Positions 46,201 to 57,068 of a DNA stretch of 64,000 nt are shown piece by piece; positions within the stretch are counted from its first letter, which is position 1, and each line of letters opens with the position of its first letter. Made by a program: the position numbers and the translations under genes. Below the pieces are notes generated by a model. That model did no database searches. It had not been told where the DNA came from and saw only the letters and a program-made list of their open reading frames with translations. Source of the stretch: Leucosporidium creatinivorum (lineage: Eukaryota; Basidiomycota; Microbotryomycetes; Leucosporidiales; Leucosporidiaceae); NCBI GenBank assembly GCA_001600635.1, contig BCKL01000004.1:310001-374000 (forward strand), read 5' to 3'.

Positions 46201-46458
46201 GAGGAGGAGCCGACGTTTGAGGAGGAAGAGGAGGAGGAGCAAGGGGACAAGAAGGACAAGAAGCGCAAGCCGAGGAAAAAGGTCGAGATGAAGGCGGGCG
46301 ACATCCTCAATGCTCTTATCCCTTACACGGAGAGGCATATGACTCGCGCAGACAAGATGGTGCGCGAGTCGTTCATTGTCGAGCACTTGCTGAGTCAGAT
46401 GGAGTCGTTTGAGGATATCGATGAGGATGAGATGGAGGTTGATCGGGCGGGGAGGTAG
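43221..46458 (+). CDS. UTP13: U3 snoRNP / small-subunit processome WD40 protein Utp13 (TBL3)
   Basis: Nucleolar protein of the UTP-B complex, needed for 18S pre-rRNA processing. Exons: 43221-43252, 43534-43681, 43735-44474, 44534-45404, 45463-45612, 45674-45810, 45867-46458; 889 residues. At least ten WD repeats are visible by their GH...WD spacing: GSADGIVKVWDAARAHC, GADDCKIRVWDLRTREC, GGRDKVVNVWDLDRG, GSKDKTARVW, ASQDRTAKIWDL, GSQDRTAKLFS, ASGDRTVKLWSL, ASDGLVKVWNV and GGADSVITFWED, i.e. two propellers. The C-terminus is the Utp13 domain (KDYSNAILLALSLDQPRRLL, LLFYIKDWNTVARTAEIAQA), with an acidic/basic insert (EEEEEEEQGDKKDKKRKPRKK) before YTERHMTRADKMVRESF. The first intron follows only 32 coding nucleotides. 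The gene ends 47 bp from the convergent RPR2 stop. Confidence 0.95.
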
Positions 46459-46505
46459 ATAGCTGTATCGCAACGCAGCGTTTGATATTGCTAGACTATT
46501 CGTGC

Positions 46506-47472
46506 TCAATCTCGAGAGACCAGCTCCCCTCCAGCAAACGTCAAATGACCCGCACGCTCGAAGAAGACTGGTCGCCGAGCTTGACGAGCCTCCTTCCTCT
46601 CCCGCTTGGTCTGCTTCCTCGCCGGCTCCTGCTCCTTCTCTCCCTCAGGGCGTTCCTCGAGCTCCATCGTATGCTCGGCGGGAGGTACATCTACGCCGTC
46701 CTGGGGTTCCATGGCTTCTGGCTCGTCTGGGAGGTGCTGAGGAGCTGGGAGACGGCGCCGAGTGCCGCAGCTGAGGCAGGTGTGAACGACGAGGTGGGCG
46801 TGGGGTCCAGACGCTGTATAAGAGAGTCGCGGTGAGCTGAGGAGCAGCAGCGAGCTTCAGGAAGAGCTCACGCTTGATGCGAACGGTCGAGGTTACGCCG
46901 GGGACGAGAACGGCGCTGCAGCCTTTGCACATAGTGCGCTTGACGGTGGGGTCCCTGACAAAACGCTCAAGTTAGCTCTTCACCCTGTACAGACATCCCG
47001 AGACGACTCACATCCTCACAGTGCCCTTCTTCGCAACATCGCCCATCGTCTTGATCAACAAGCGCGAGACGGGCCTCTCTGCCCTCTTGCCCGAGCTGCT
47101 AGGTGTGCTCAAAGGCTTCTTCCTCTTCGACTTGGCCGGCCCATTCCCATCCCCTGCTGATGCCGCCGTCGCCTGGCGCTGCTTTGCTCCTCCTCGCATC
47201 CTCCCCTCCCTTCCGCTCGCTCCAGCAGCCGAGGTCCCCTCTCCGAGATCCACAGGCGGTTTCGCGGGTAGCTGATTAGCCTGCGTAGGGATGAGGAAGC
47301 CCTTGCGCTTGGTCTGATGAGCAGCTGAGCTGGAAGCTGGAGACGAAGGAAGGACGTTGGAGAGGAAGACGGAGGCTTGGTAGAGGTAGGAAAGACGCTG
47401 TAGGATATCCTTGGAGGGTACTGTAGTCGATGCTGTTGGTGAAGGGACGGCACCGCGTTGCTTCTTGGCCAT
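46506..47472 (-). CDS. RPR2: RNase P / MRP protein subunit Rpr2 (Rpp21)
   Basis: Protein of the tRNA 5'-processing ribonucleoprotein RNase P. Exons in transcript order: 47012-47472, 46872-46954, 46506-46813; 283 residues. Family features: an N-terminal helix RLSYLYQASVFLSNV, RLLIKTMGDVAKKGTVRMDP (the conserved basic helix before the zinc ribbon), then VKRTMCKGCSAVLVPGVTST and VHTCLSCGTRRRLP. The pairs CKGC and CLSC supply four zinc ligands. Compared with yeast or human proteins (about 145-155 residues) it is enlarged by a Gly/Lys/Ser-rich insert (residues about 60-120) and by a charged C-terminal extension (ERPEGEKEQEPARKQTKRER). Its 5' region is separated from the ALDH 3' end by about 460 bp. 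Confidence 0.88.
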
Positions 47473-47936
47473 GGCAAGGCGAGACAAGCGCTCGAGGTTT
47501 AGCGGAGGCTAGCGAGGTAGGTGGAGAGGTGGAGAGTGATGTAGGAGGTGGCGTATAGTCGGTCCTGAGTGCACCGAGAGCTGCGTTGTGGAGCGCGAGA
47601 AAACGAGGTGATGTGAAAGAGGACAAGCCGAGAGTCTGCGAAAGCTCGCTTTCCAGGGCGGGCGACTGTGGGCGACTCGAACGCCGTTGAGATGGCTTGC
47701 CGAGCTGTCAGGGTATCTAGGTGCGCGTGTTACTCCGATATCTGCTGCACCGAGTGCCACACTGCCGTAGTGAAGTCGCGAGGTCCGACTACCGAGCTCG
47801 GCGATGGCTCTCGTGCGCTCTCTTCCCGCTGTTTAGCTGCTCGCGGCTTCATGTTCTCGTTCGATTGTGATACTGATGTGTACACTGCATGCTATCTCCC
47901 AGATCCCACTATTTCCCATTCTTTTCTCATCCCGGC
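47473..47936. other. intergenic between RPR2 and ALDH
   Basis: About 460 bp: the RPR2 leader/promoter on the left and the ALDH 3' region on the right; no other gene recognised. Confidence 0.35.
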
Positions 47937-50426
47937 TTAGACGGGCCACGAGATCTCCTCCGAGATGTTGTGCTGGACGGCCTTGACGACTGCAAAAGCA
48001 AGGGAGAGTTAGCGCAATACTTTGGTGGCGCGGTCCGAGCGAGCGAGTACGTACTGCAGTACTCGTGAACACCGGCGCTTCCGAGCTCCCTTCCAATGCC
48101 CGAGTGCTTGTATCTGTAAGCGAGAGCGTCAGCGGGAGAATTGTGGACAGCCAGAGTAGTGACTCACCCTCCGAACGGAACGGACTGCGGGTGCAGAAGT
48201 TTAGTAAGCGAAAACGGAGGAGCACGAGCGGGCAGCAGCAGCGCACCGAGTCTGCGAATGAGAAGAGCGTCAGCGAGCGTTCGAGGTACAACAGAGCGGG
48301 CAACATACGAAGAAGACCGTAAAGGTTGACCCAGACCGTACCCTGTTGGCGAGGAGCAGATCAGCTTCTGCTCCTGAACGACGCGGCTCGGACGCGAACT
48401 CACAGCTTGCAGCTCGCCCGAAACCCTCATCGCCTGCTTAGCATCACCAGTAAAGCATGCAGCTCCAAGACCGTAGGTCGAGTCGTTGGCGAGCTTGAGG
48501 ACCTCCTCCTCAGTTGAGAAGCGGCTGACGACGAGCACGGGCCCGAAGATCTGAGAGAAAGGGGAAAGTTAGCTCGGCGCTCGGCTTGTCTCCCGCCATC
48601 TCCGGCGGACTGAAGAGCTCACCTCCTCCTGCACGACCTTCATATGAGGCTTGCACTCGGTAAGAATGGTAGGCTCGACGTAGAATCCCTTCGACTCGGG
48701 CCACTTCTGACCTCCCGTCGCGATCTTCGCTCCCTCCGAAACGCCCGACTCAATGTACTTGAGAACCTTGTCGCGCTGAGCGGAGGAGATCTGAAAGGAA
48801 TAGAGAGGTCAGGGAAGGCTTCGTGGTATTAAGTGAGCCATGACAAGCTTGCGAGAGGTCCGAAGGAAGTCGCGTTGTCCCATGGCTGGAAGGGAGCGGG
48901 TCAGCGGAAGCTCGAGTGCAAGACGAGAGGGCGACACGTACGTCTCCAATAGCGCACGCTTTTGCCTTGGCAACAAGGAGCTCCATGAACTTGTCGTAGA
49001 CGTCCTGCAGGCGGATCAAGGTCAGCCAAAGCATCGCCATCGCCGAGCAGGCGGGGAGGGGGTGCACTCACGTCATGCACGTAGAGACGAGTACCGGCGC
49101 AGCACTGCAGACAGAACGATCAGCTGAGCTCTGATCGGAGAGGCCCCTTGGTTGGTAGCTCACATCCTGTCCACTGTTGTCTGCAGGCGGAAGAAAGGTC
49201 AGCTCCGATCCAAAAAGGTCGGACGAGAGGCTTGAGGAACCTACAGAAGACACCCATCGCCGACCAAGAGGCAGCCTGCTCAAGATCAGCCGAAGGGAAG
49301 ATGATGGAAGGCGACTGCAGAGCATGGAGCCAGTCAGCGCAATGCCCGCCGAAGCTGCGACGCTGGTCTCGCCCGACTCACCTTTCCTCCGAGCTCGAGA
49401 GTGACCTTCTTGAGGTTCGACTGAGCAGCAGCGACCATGATAGTACGTCCAGTAGCGACACTTCCGGTAAAGGCGACCTGAGAATAGGCGCAAGTCAGCC
49501 TTTCGAGATTCACCGAGTTCGAAGAGAGCCGTCGCGCACCTTATCAATGTCCATGTGGGAAGAGATGGCGGCTCCAGCGGTAGCACCGAATCCAGGGACA
49601 ACGTTGACGACACCAGCGGGGAATCCAGCCTCGACGATGAGATCGCAAAGAGCGAGAGCGGTGAGGGGAGTGAGCTCGGAGGGCTTCATGACGATAGTGC
49701 AGCCGGCGGCAAGGGCGGGAGCGACCTTCCATGCCCACATCATGATGGGGTAGTTCCAGGGGATGACTGCCGGTCGAGAGATAGGTCAGTGAAGCCCTTA
49801 GCTAGCGCCGAGCCCTCTCCATCGCTCACCCTGTCCGCAGACTCCGATGGGGTCGAGGGTGGTGTAGACCATCTTGGTCTTGGACGACACCTCGATGGTC
49901 TCTCCGGTAGTCTTTCCAGCCCATCCCGCGTAGTACCTCAGGCAGCCGACGGTGTCTCCAATGTCGAAATCGCGAGCGATTCGGACTCCCTTGCCTGAGT
50001 TGACCGACTCGAGCTCGCCGAGGTGCTGCTGATCCCTGTTGGCAGTCCGACATGTTAGCAAGTCGATTGAGGAGCTCGGCCGGACGCGATGTACCTCTCA
50101 ATGAGGTCGGCGAGCTTGTTCAGGAGGGCGGCGCGGGTCTCGGGCACCGAGTTGCGACCCCAGGTGGTGTTGAAAGCCTCGCTATTGATGATGAGAGGTC
50201 AGCTGAGGTCTCCTAATAGCAGATGCACGACTCACCGAGCAGCCTTAACAGCAGCATCGACGTCAGCCGCCTTACCCGACGAAACGTCGGCGATCTTCTC
50301 TCCGGTAGCAGGGTTGAGGGTTTCGAAGGTCTCGCCATCAAGTGAGTCTACCCATTCGTTGTTGATAAACAGCTGGGTTGGGGCAGAAGCCTTGCGGCCG
50401 GCCAGGAGGGTGAGCTGAGCGACCAT
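47937..50426 (-). CDS. NAD(P)-dependent aldehyde dehydrogenase (class 1/2 family)
   Basis: Seventeen exons in transcript order: 50236-50426, 50095-50181, 49830-50035, 49540-49766, 49382-49477, 49245-49314, 49164-49180, 49072-49104, 48942-49004, 48853-48885, 48623-48790, 48404-48550, 48309-48342, 48247-48251, 48168-48184, 48055-48113, 47937-47989. They sum to 501 residues, exactly the family size. Key motifs: [38 protein letters not shown], general base Glu in LELGGKSP, nucleophile Cys in [25 protein letters not shown], and [15 protein letters not shown]. Exons 7 and 15 are 17 nt and exon 14 is 5 nt. The intron after FGPL has a GC donor (GCAAGC). No mitochondrial presequence is apparent (starts [20 protein letters not shown]), so it is probably cytosolic, oxidising acetaldehyde-type substrates. 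Confidence 0.93.
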
Positions 50427-51008
50427 CGTGTCGATAAGCTAAGCGCGGTGTGTGGGGAGTGGGGAGGGGTTGTAGCGAAGTAGAGGGTTATTGGGACGGT
50501 GCTTGAAGTCGAGCTGTAGGCTTTGCTGGTGCTGGCTGGAAGGAAAAGCAGGCGAGCAAGGATGTGGGAGAGCGCAACCCCACTCGAGGCTAACCGCTCA
50601 GAGACGAGCGGCCAAAGCTGTTCCGCCGCCTAGCGGATCATTTTCCCTCTGCTATCGAGCGCAGGAGCTGCAGTACAGCTGCAAGCGGGTAGCTTTCATC
50701 GTGCGAAAGTGTGCTCTTGAACTTCGCCGAGGCGCTCGGTCCAGCTTGCTCGGCGCTCCCTCTTCTGCCCCTGCCTCGGAGCGCTCATCTGCAGACGCCT
50801 CGTATTCTCGCTCTGGTACCCCGCTCGCACTACGAATGAGTCGTGAGGTAGCCCTCTTTCACTATTCCCAGTCATCCTCCCCTCAGCGCACGCAATGCCT
50901 CGCTGTCGAGCTGGGAGCTCTTCGCCGAGCTGAAGCCGTTTGCTCAAAAAGTGGAGCTATATCTTGCTCAGAGCCTACACAGTACTATCTACACACCATA
51001 GTGCTACC
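50427..51008. other. intergenic between ALDH and permease
   Basis: About 580 bp upstream of ALDH and downstream of the permease stop; no gene recognised. Scattered TCGGCG/CGCCGA hexamers (near 50730, 50750 and 50920). Confidence 0.35.
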
Positions 51009-53602
51009 CTAATCGCTAGTAGTACTAACACGCTGCACCACAGGCGATGCAGGGGACTCCTTGCCCTCGCTTGGGCTCTTCTCGTCGGTGCTGATACGAC
51101 CAACGAGCGCTCCAGGCTCCTTAGAGGCCTCTTCGAGAGCGGCTATAGGGAAGGCTGGGTCAGCGTGTAGAGAAAGAGACCAGTAGCACTGCGACTCACC
51201 TTGACGAGGCCCGACGAACCAGTTCTTCGCCCACAAGAACCAAGACCCGAATGTGCCGAGGGCAACAATACCGCACGCTACGACAGTATAGTTCAGGGTT
51301 TGAGAGTCGACTGGGTTGGCCGTCGGTAGGCAGAACGCGATGGTGATGAAGGTGACCCATGCCTGTTGCGTTTGGCAAAGAAAGGGTGAGCGCCGAGCAG
51401 CAAGCTTCGAAGGCTCCGACGGGCAGAGCTTCGACCAGGCTCGGAGCAGCAAAGCTTGCGCCGCTCCGCCTCCGTGAATGGAAGAGCAATGGAAGAGTAA
51501 AGGAGGGCAAAGAAGTGTCATACTCACGATTGCGACGTAGGCTACAGGCAGACTGGCTCGACCGAGGTTGAAGGGTCCACGCATGGCCAAGAACCGAGAA
51601 TGATCGAAGGCAAGGATAGCGATGGGAATGGCGTAGCTGATGTAAAGACCTATGGTAGCGATGCTAGTAGCTGCAGCGTAGGCCACGGAGGATCCAAGGG
51701 CGGGGAGAGCGAGGATGAAGGCGAGCGTGCAGGCGAGCCAGACTGAAAGAGGCTGGGTCAGCGAGGGGGGAGCTACACGAGTACCGCAAGCCGTGTGACT
51801 CACCGGTTCGGATCGGTGAAGACCACTTCTTGTCGACATGGTCGAAGAAGCGAGGTAGAGCGCCATCACCTGCCAAGAAGGATTGTGCCGAGGTCAGCGC
51901 GAAGTCCAGAACGCGCGTCTCGAGTCGATCACGAGCGAGCGAAGGGTCAAGAGAGACTCACGAGAGAAAGCGTACATCATCCGACTGTTGCTGGTGATCG
52001 AGAACAATCCGCAATGCCAGATGCAGAGGCAAACGAAAGTCATGGCCACGGTCGCTCCCGTCTTTCCCTGCAGGTCGGTAAGAAGAGGTCAGAGCGTAGA
52101 CAAGCTGAAGGAGGTAGCTCGACTCACGAAGACGTCCACAAAGATCTGCAAGACGGGGTTGCCGAGCTCGGTGTTGACGGTCGCGTCGAAATCTTGAATC
52201 GAGAAGAGGTAGGAGAGGAGGAGGAACAAGCCGAAGAGGGAGGAGGCGCCGACAGCAGTGATGACTCCAATCGGGGCACTCTCTGCCGCGTTGTGCGTCT
52301 CCTCGCTCATGTGGGCTCTGGAGAGGGTTCGGCGATGGGTCAGCGAGGGGCCGTGAGAGCTCGAGGTATCGACTCACGAGGCATCGAAGCCGGTGATGGT
52401 GAACTGAGCGAGTAGCACACCGACTACTGCCACATATGCAGGTGAAGCTCGTACAGACCATCCTCCCGTGCCGTCGTAGAAGTGAGCGAAGACCTCCTTC
52501 GCCGTTCGGTGAGTCGGCGCCTTGGCAAGGAGGGCGATGGCGAGGCTTCCGACGCCGAGGGACTGTAGGGCAATACTAGTACGATTGAGGAAGCCCAACG
52601 TCTTGATGCCAAACGTGTTGATGATCCCATGCGAGACGAGGAGAGCGGCGTAGACTCCAATCTGCCGAGGAGCGGTCGTTTCGAAGCCGTAAAGGCCTGC
52701 TGTGGTGCAGATGAGTCCTGCTAGCCCGAAACTGATGCCGCATGTCACTGCCACCTGGCCTAGGAAGTTGGCCCAGCCTGTAGTCCATGCTGCAAAGGCC
52801 GAGTGCTGAGGTTTGGCGAGCAGGGCGGCCCAGTGGTAAGGCTGCGAAGGGCAGAAGGGCGGCGGTCAGCTCCCAGCTCTCGGACGAGTACTACTAGAGT
52901 AGTACATGGTGGTAGAAGTAAAGAGCAACTCACTCCTCCAGATGTAGGGATAGCGGAGACGATCTCGGCCATCGAGAAGGCGACGAACCTGCGAACGCCG
53001 AGCTGGTCAGCGGGGGCAGCTCGAAGGTGGGCAGCCCATCGCACGGTGGCAATGGACTCAGACTGCGTCCCATAGTAATCGACTCGGCGCGGCAGACCTG
53101 AAGAGAGCTACTCACATCGTAAAGAATGAGACGACGATCCATCCCACCGACATCACTCCTGGGCCTCCAGTGACGAGTCCGAAGCTGAAGAGTGTTGTGA
53201 TACCAGTGACGACTGTTGTGGTGAGTTGTGCAGCAGCGACAATGGGTCAGCGATCGTCTCTCCAAGTTGGCGCCGAGCAGGAAGCCTCGACGGCGCAAGG
53301 ACAGCCCTCAGCGACACTTTCGCCCCCTGCGGTTGAGCTGTAACGTACCAGAGATGATGGAGAATGACACTCCAAAGGATTCCAGCAGGCTCCATCCACG
53401 CTTCAACTCTGCGAAAAGCGGGGAAACTCAAGATAAGCTGGCTGCTCGCTGCCTGCTGTTCTGCACCTCGTTACGCTCGTTCGGTTGCTGCGAGCTGTCA
53501 CCCACCTTGATTATAACCTAGCGCTGCCAGACGGGCCGCGTCTGCTGCCTCTCCGTGGTGATGGTGACCTTCTGGGTCGACGTCAATGGCTCCCGCTGGC
53601 AT
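51009..53602 (-). CDS. APC-superfamily amino-acid / GABA-type permease
   Basis: Eleven exons in transcript order: 53506-53602, 53349-53408, 53116-53212, 52934-52988, 52378-52841, 52128-52317, 51962-52067, 51804-51869, 51528-51742, 51200-51362, 51009-51142; 548 residues. A His-rich cytosolic N-terminus leads to ELKRGWSLLESFGVSFSII, the usual opening of fungal GABA/choline permeases (Uga4/Hnm1 group). It is followed by TTLFSFGLVTGGPGVMSVGW, AEIVSAIPTSGGPYHWAALL, the signature FTITGFDASAHMSEETHNAA, and further helices (LACTLAFILALPALGSS, SIATIGLYISYAIPIAILAF). About 12 membrane segments are visible. The substrate is probably GABA, other amino acids or polyamines; it cannot be fixed from sequence. 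Part of exons 5 and 6 with their intron is duplicated at 62166-62556. Confidence 0.9.
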
Positions 53603-54243
53603 CTCGCTCGGGAAGGAAGGGGGAGAAGGAGCAAGGAGAAGAGAGTTGGCGAGGGTGAGTAGTCGAGGGATGCTTCAAGGCGGTGCAGAAATGCAAGCAG
53701 TGGTCAGTAGAAAGGCAAGAGATGCGCTGGGAGACTCAACTCTGATCTGCTGCTGCTCACACTAATCCCATGATAAGGTCGAGGCTTAGTGCACTCGGAC
53801 TTCGCCGTCGCTGTCGGTCAGATCTGTCCTGTGCTGCTGCTCTGCTGCACGTCTATAGTTCGTCTGCTGTTCTACATCAAGCTGTTATCTCTCAGCATCC
53901 TCTGTATCTCTCCAGCTCAACGGCCTATCCCCCTCGCTTCTAAATCTGGTCTCGGTCGATCGACCTTGTCCTTCCCGTCGGTTCACGGCGCTTGCTGGGA
54001 TGGACGAAACACTCCGGTGGGCGCAGACCGCTCGCTGTACACTACCCTTGTGTAGATTTGGCGAGGTGCAGAAGGGCTGCGGAGCGAGCAGGGAGCAGCT
54101 CAGGCTCGTGCGAAACATCGCCGAGGCAAGGAGCAGCAAGTTCAGATCGCTCTGCTCGCTCGAGGCTCCTGCAGGTGATGCAAGCTCATATAAGAGTACA
54201 ACTAAAGATCTACAACCCAAGTTATCTACCGAGGCCCCTCCCA
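53603..54243. other. intergenic between permease and MFS transporter
   Basis: About 640 bp containing the permease promoter and the MFS 3' region; no gene recognised. Confidence 0.35.
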
Positions 54244-56341
54244 CTACATAACGTAACGCCTGACGACCTTCTCCGAATCCCTCTCCTCGGTCGCCTCGTC
54301 GATCTTCTTGTTGGACCAGCGGTACTGGAAGTGCTGGAAGATGGCCACGAGGAGTCCGAAGGAAGTGAGGCCGACGCAAGCGCGGAATCCCGTGCGGTAG
54401 AGCGGAGCGTCGCCCTTGCGCATGATCTGAGATCCGACGGCCGCGCCCGTGTTGGCGGCCATCACGAACATGGCCATGGCGATAGATCGCTGAGTCGGTG
54501 ATGCGACATTCAGGCTGTGCAAGATGAAAGAGTCAGCGGGCGATAACGTGCAGAATCGATGCTCGGCGGAACAGATCGTGAACTCACGAGAGCCAAGAAG
54601 CGTTGAGAGGGTGGTAGGCGGCGTTGAAGGAGGTGGTGACGACGAGAAGAGCGTACTTGAGCCACTTGTCGGTAGAGGTGGAGACTTGCTGGAAGGCGAC
54701 CCACTGCGAGAGGCAGAGAGAGACAAGGTCAGCCAACTGGCTTCGGCGACGACGAGCGAGACGAGACGTACGAAGAGCCAGAAAAGACCGACGGCAGCGA
54801 TCACACTAGGTCCGCGAAGACCTGTCCTGTCCGAGAAGATTCCGAACGAGAGGGTGACGAAGAGACCACACCATCCGGCGACTGAGGAGAGGGCGTTGGC
54901 TTTGAGGGTCGTAAAGCCGAAGCCCTGTAGGAAGCGGCAGGGTCAGCGTCGGCCTCGCAAGGAGTCTCCTACACTTCTTACCTTGATCAGTGTCGGTACG
55001 TAAGCGGAGAGAGAAGCTGTGGCAGCGATGAGCGAGACGGCGAGGAGGACGTGAGGCCAGATGCGAGGGTTGGTGAGGGTGGAGAGGACCTCGGAGACGG
55101 TGACCTTCTTGCTCGACTTAGACTTGTTGGCATCGTCGTTGATGACACGAGCGGCGAGGATGTGACGTTGCCGTTCGGTGAAGTAAGGGAGGTTAAAGAA
55201 GAGGGGGCGAGGACTGAGCGGCGACGAGGGGAGGAAGAGGATGAAGAGGAAGGCGACAAAGATGGCAAGAAGTCCCTCGATGAGGAAGAGCCTGTATTCC
55301 AAGTGAGCGAGGACGGAGCAGGAGATCAGCGGCAGGCCGGCTCGGCATTGATCTCGGCGCAAAGTCGAGCACTCACCACTGCCAGCCAGCGAGTCCGTTG
55401 CGGCCTTCGAGCTGCAGGATCCCGTAGGCAAAGAGTCCAGTCACGGCTGAGGCGAGCCCTGAGCCGAGGAAGAAGGCAGCGTTACGAGAGGAGAGCTCGT
55501 TGCGCTTGTAGAAGGTCGAGATCACGTAGAGGGCGCCGGGGATGCTGAGGAGTGGCGAAGAGTTCAGCTCTGGGTGATTGAGGGAGGAAAGAGTGGTGCA
55601 AAAGCTTACTATCCACTCTCAGTCACACCGAGCATGATGCGGCAAGCGAGGAAGGAGCCGTACGAGTTTTGAAGGTATTGAAGCGTCGAGACGAGACCGA
55701 AGGCGAGGACCTGGAAGGAGATCCAGATGGGTGCACCGACGCGAAGAAGGAGAATGTTGGAAGGGATTTCGAGCAGCACGATGCCGAGGTAGAGCACTCC
55801 TTGACCCTGCAGAGCGGTTCGGCGATGAGCAAGCCAGTCGAGTGAGCGTCGATTTAGCTGGGCGGGAGTACTCACCGTGTTGAACTGGTTCTGGTCGATT
55901 CCTACATCTGCGAAGAAGGTCGAGGTGATGGCGTTGGAGATGTTGCCGCCTGCAAAAGAGAGAGGAGGGTCAGTTCGGCGACGACGGCGAGAAGCTACAG
56001 TCAACGTACGCTCTAGCTGGAACACGAAGAAGCCGAGCATGAGAAGAGGCATAACCAGCAGGTCGAGCTTGCGGCGAACGGCGCTCTCTTCAGCGTCGGT
56101 CCAGTCCTTGAGAGGTGCATCAAGCGAGTTCAAGGTGGATGCTCCGGGGGACTCGAGATCGCCCTTCTCGGAGGAGGCTGCAGCGGTGAAGGTACATCAG
56201 CCTCTAATCCCGCGATACGTCCGCCAGTGATTTTGCGGGCTGCGACGGTGGGTAGGGCAGGAAGAAGGAGGGCTCACCGAAGAAGGGGTCGGGCTTCTCA
56301 GCCGCGACGATGGGCGCGATGGGGACGTTGGGGACGCTCAT
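54244..56341 (-). CDS. MFS transporter, anion:cation symporter family (allantoate permease-like)
   Basis: Nine exons in transcript order: 56278-56341, 56010-56177, 55876-55949, 55610-55806, 55377-55544, 54982-55291, 54772-54924, 54588-54703, 54244-54514; 506 residues, typical of the Dal5/Tna1/Vht1 group. Features: RRKLDLLVMPLLMLGFFVFQ (TM1 preceded by the conserved R-R-K-x-D), RGNISNAITSTF, YLGIVLLEIPSNILLLRVGA, RIMLGVTESGYIPGALYVIS (the TESG motif after TM4), RNGLAGWQWLFLIEGLLAIF, YFTERQRHIL before the central loop, and a second six-helix half with NVASPTQRSIAMAMFVMAAN and MRKGDAPLYRTGF. Substrates in this family are carboxylates such as allantoate, nicotinate, pantothenate or biotin; which one is not evident. 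It is a same-strand neighbour of the permease, but no co-regulation is implied. Confidence 0.9.
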
Positions 56342-57068
56342 GGTCGGCGAGAGGGCGTACGAGGAGTGTGTGGAAGAGGAGCGAAGAGGCCGACCACTCT
56401 CTGCTTTGTTCTGCTTGCTTCAGCAGCACGCCTCACATCCTGGGGAGATGGCGAATCGTGATCGAGGGCTGAGGATGGCGACTTCGATTTCTCGCTGCAC
56501 ACCTTGCTCCTCCTTCTTTTCCGGCTGATCCTTTCCGCCCAGGACTTGGATCCGTGGCCACGGCCGAGCGAGAGAAGTGCGGAAGAAGGGCAGTTCTTGC
56601 CCCCGTTTCGAGCAATGGCGTGCGAAGCGAGAGAGAAGCCGAGGCAGGAGGAAGCAAGAAGAGCTGTAGTGCTGTACGCGTGTTGTAGAAGCTGCTAGAA
56701 CGAAGAGAGAAGAAGCAGAGAGGCGAGGAGAGAGACAAGGGTGTGGAGCTCGCAGAGGAGCCATCGACTCGGTCCCTTCTTCGCTAGCGCCCTTCTAGCA
56801 ACTCGCGTGATCCAGCTGTGTCGAGATCTGCATACGACGAGATCATCCATCTCTTGCTGGCTCTGCAGCCCGCTCCTCAGCTCCTCCTTCGCTTCCTCTT
56901 CACCTCTCTGCTCCTCGCCGAGCTTCGCTTCGCACAGTCGGAGAGCGATTTGTGATCACGGCAAGGGTCTTACACAATCTGACGCTATGGCCCGCTTTTC
57001 GTCTTCTGCCCTACTACTCTCGTTCTATACTATCAAGCTATCATCAAGAACTTCCCCTCGCAACTCGC
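56342..57068. other. intergenic between MFS transporter and eIF3c
   Basis: About 730 bp comprising the MFS promoter and the eIF3c 3' region; no gene recognised. The 56700-56760 stretch is purine-rich (gaagagagaagaagcagagagg). Confidence 0.35.
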
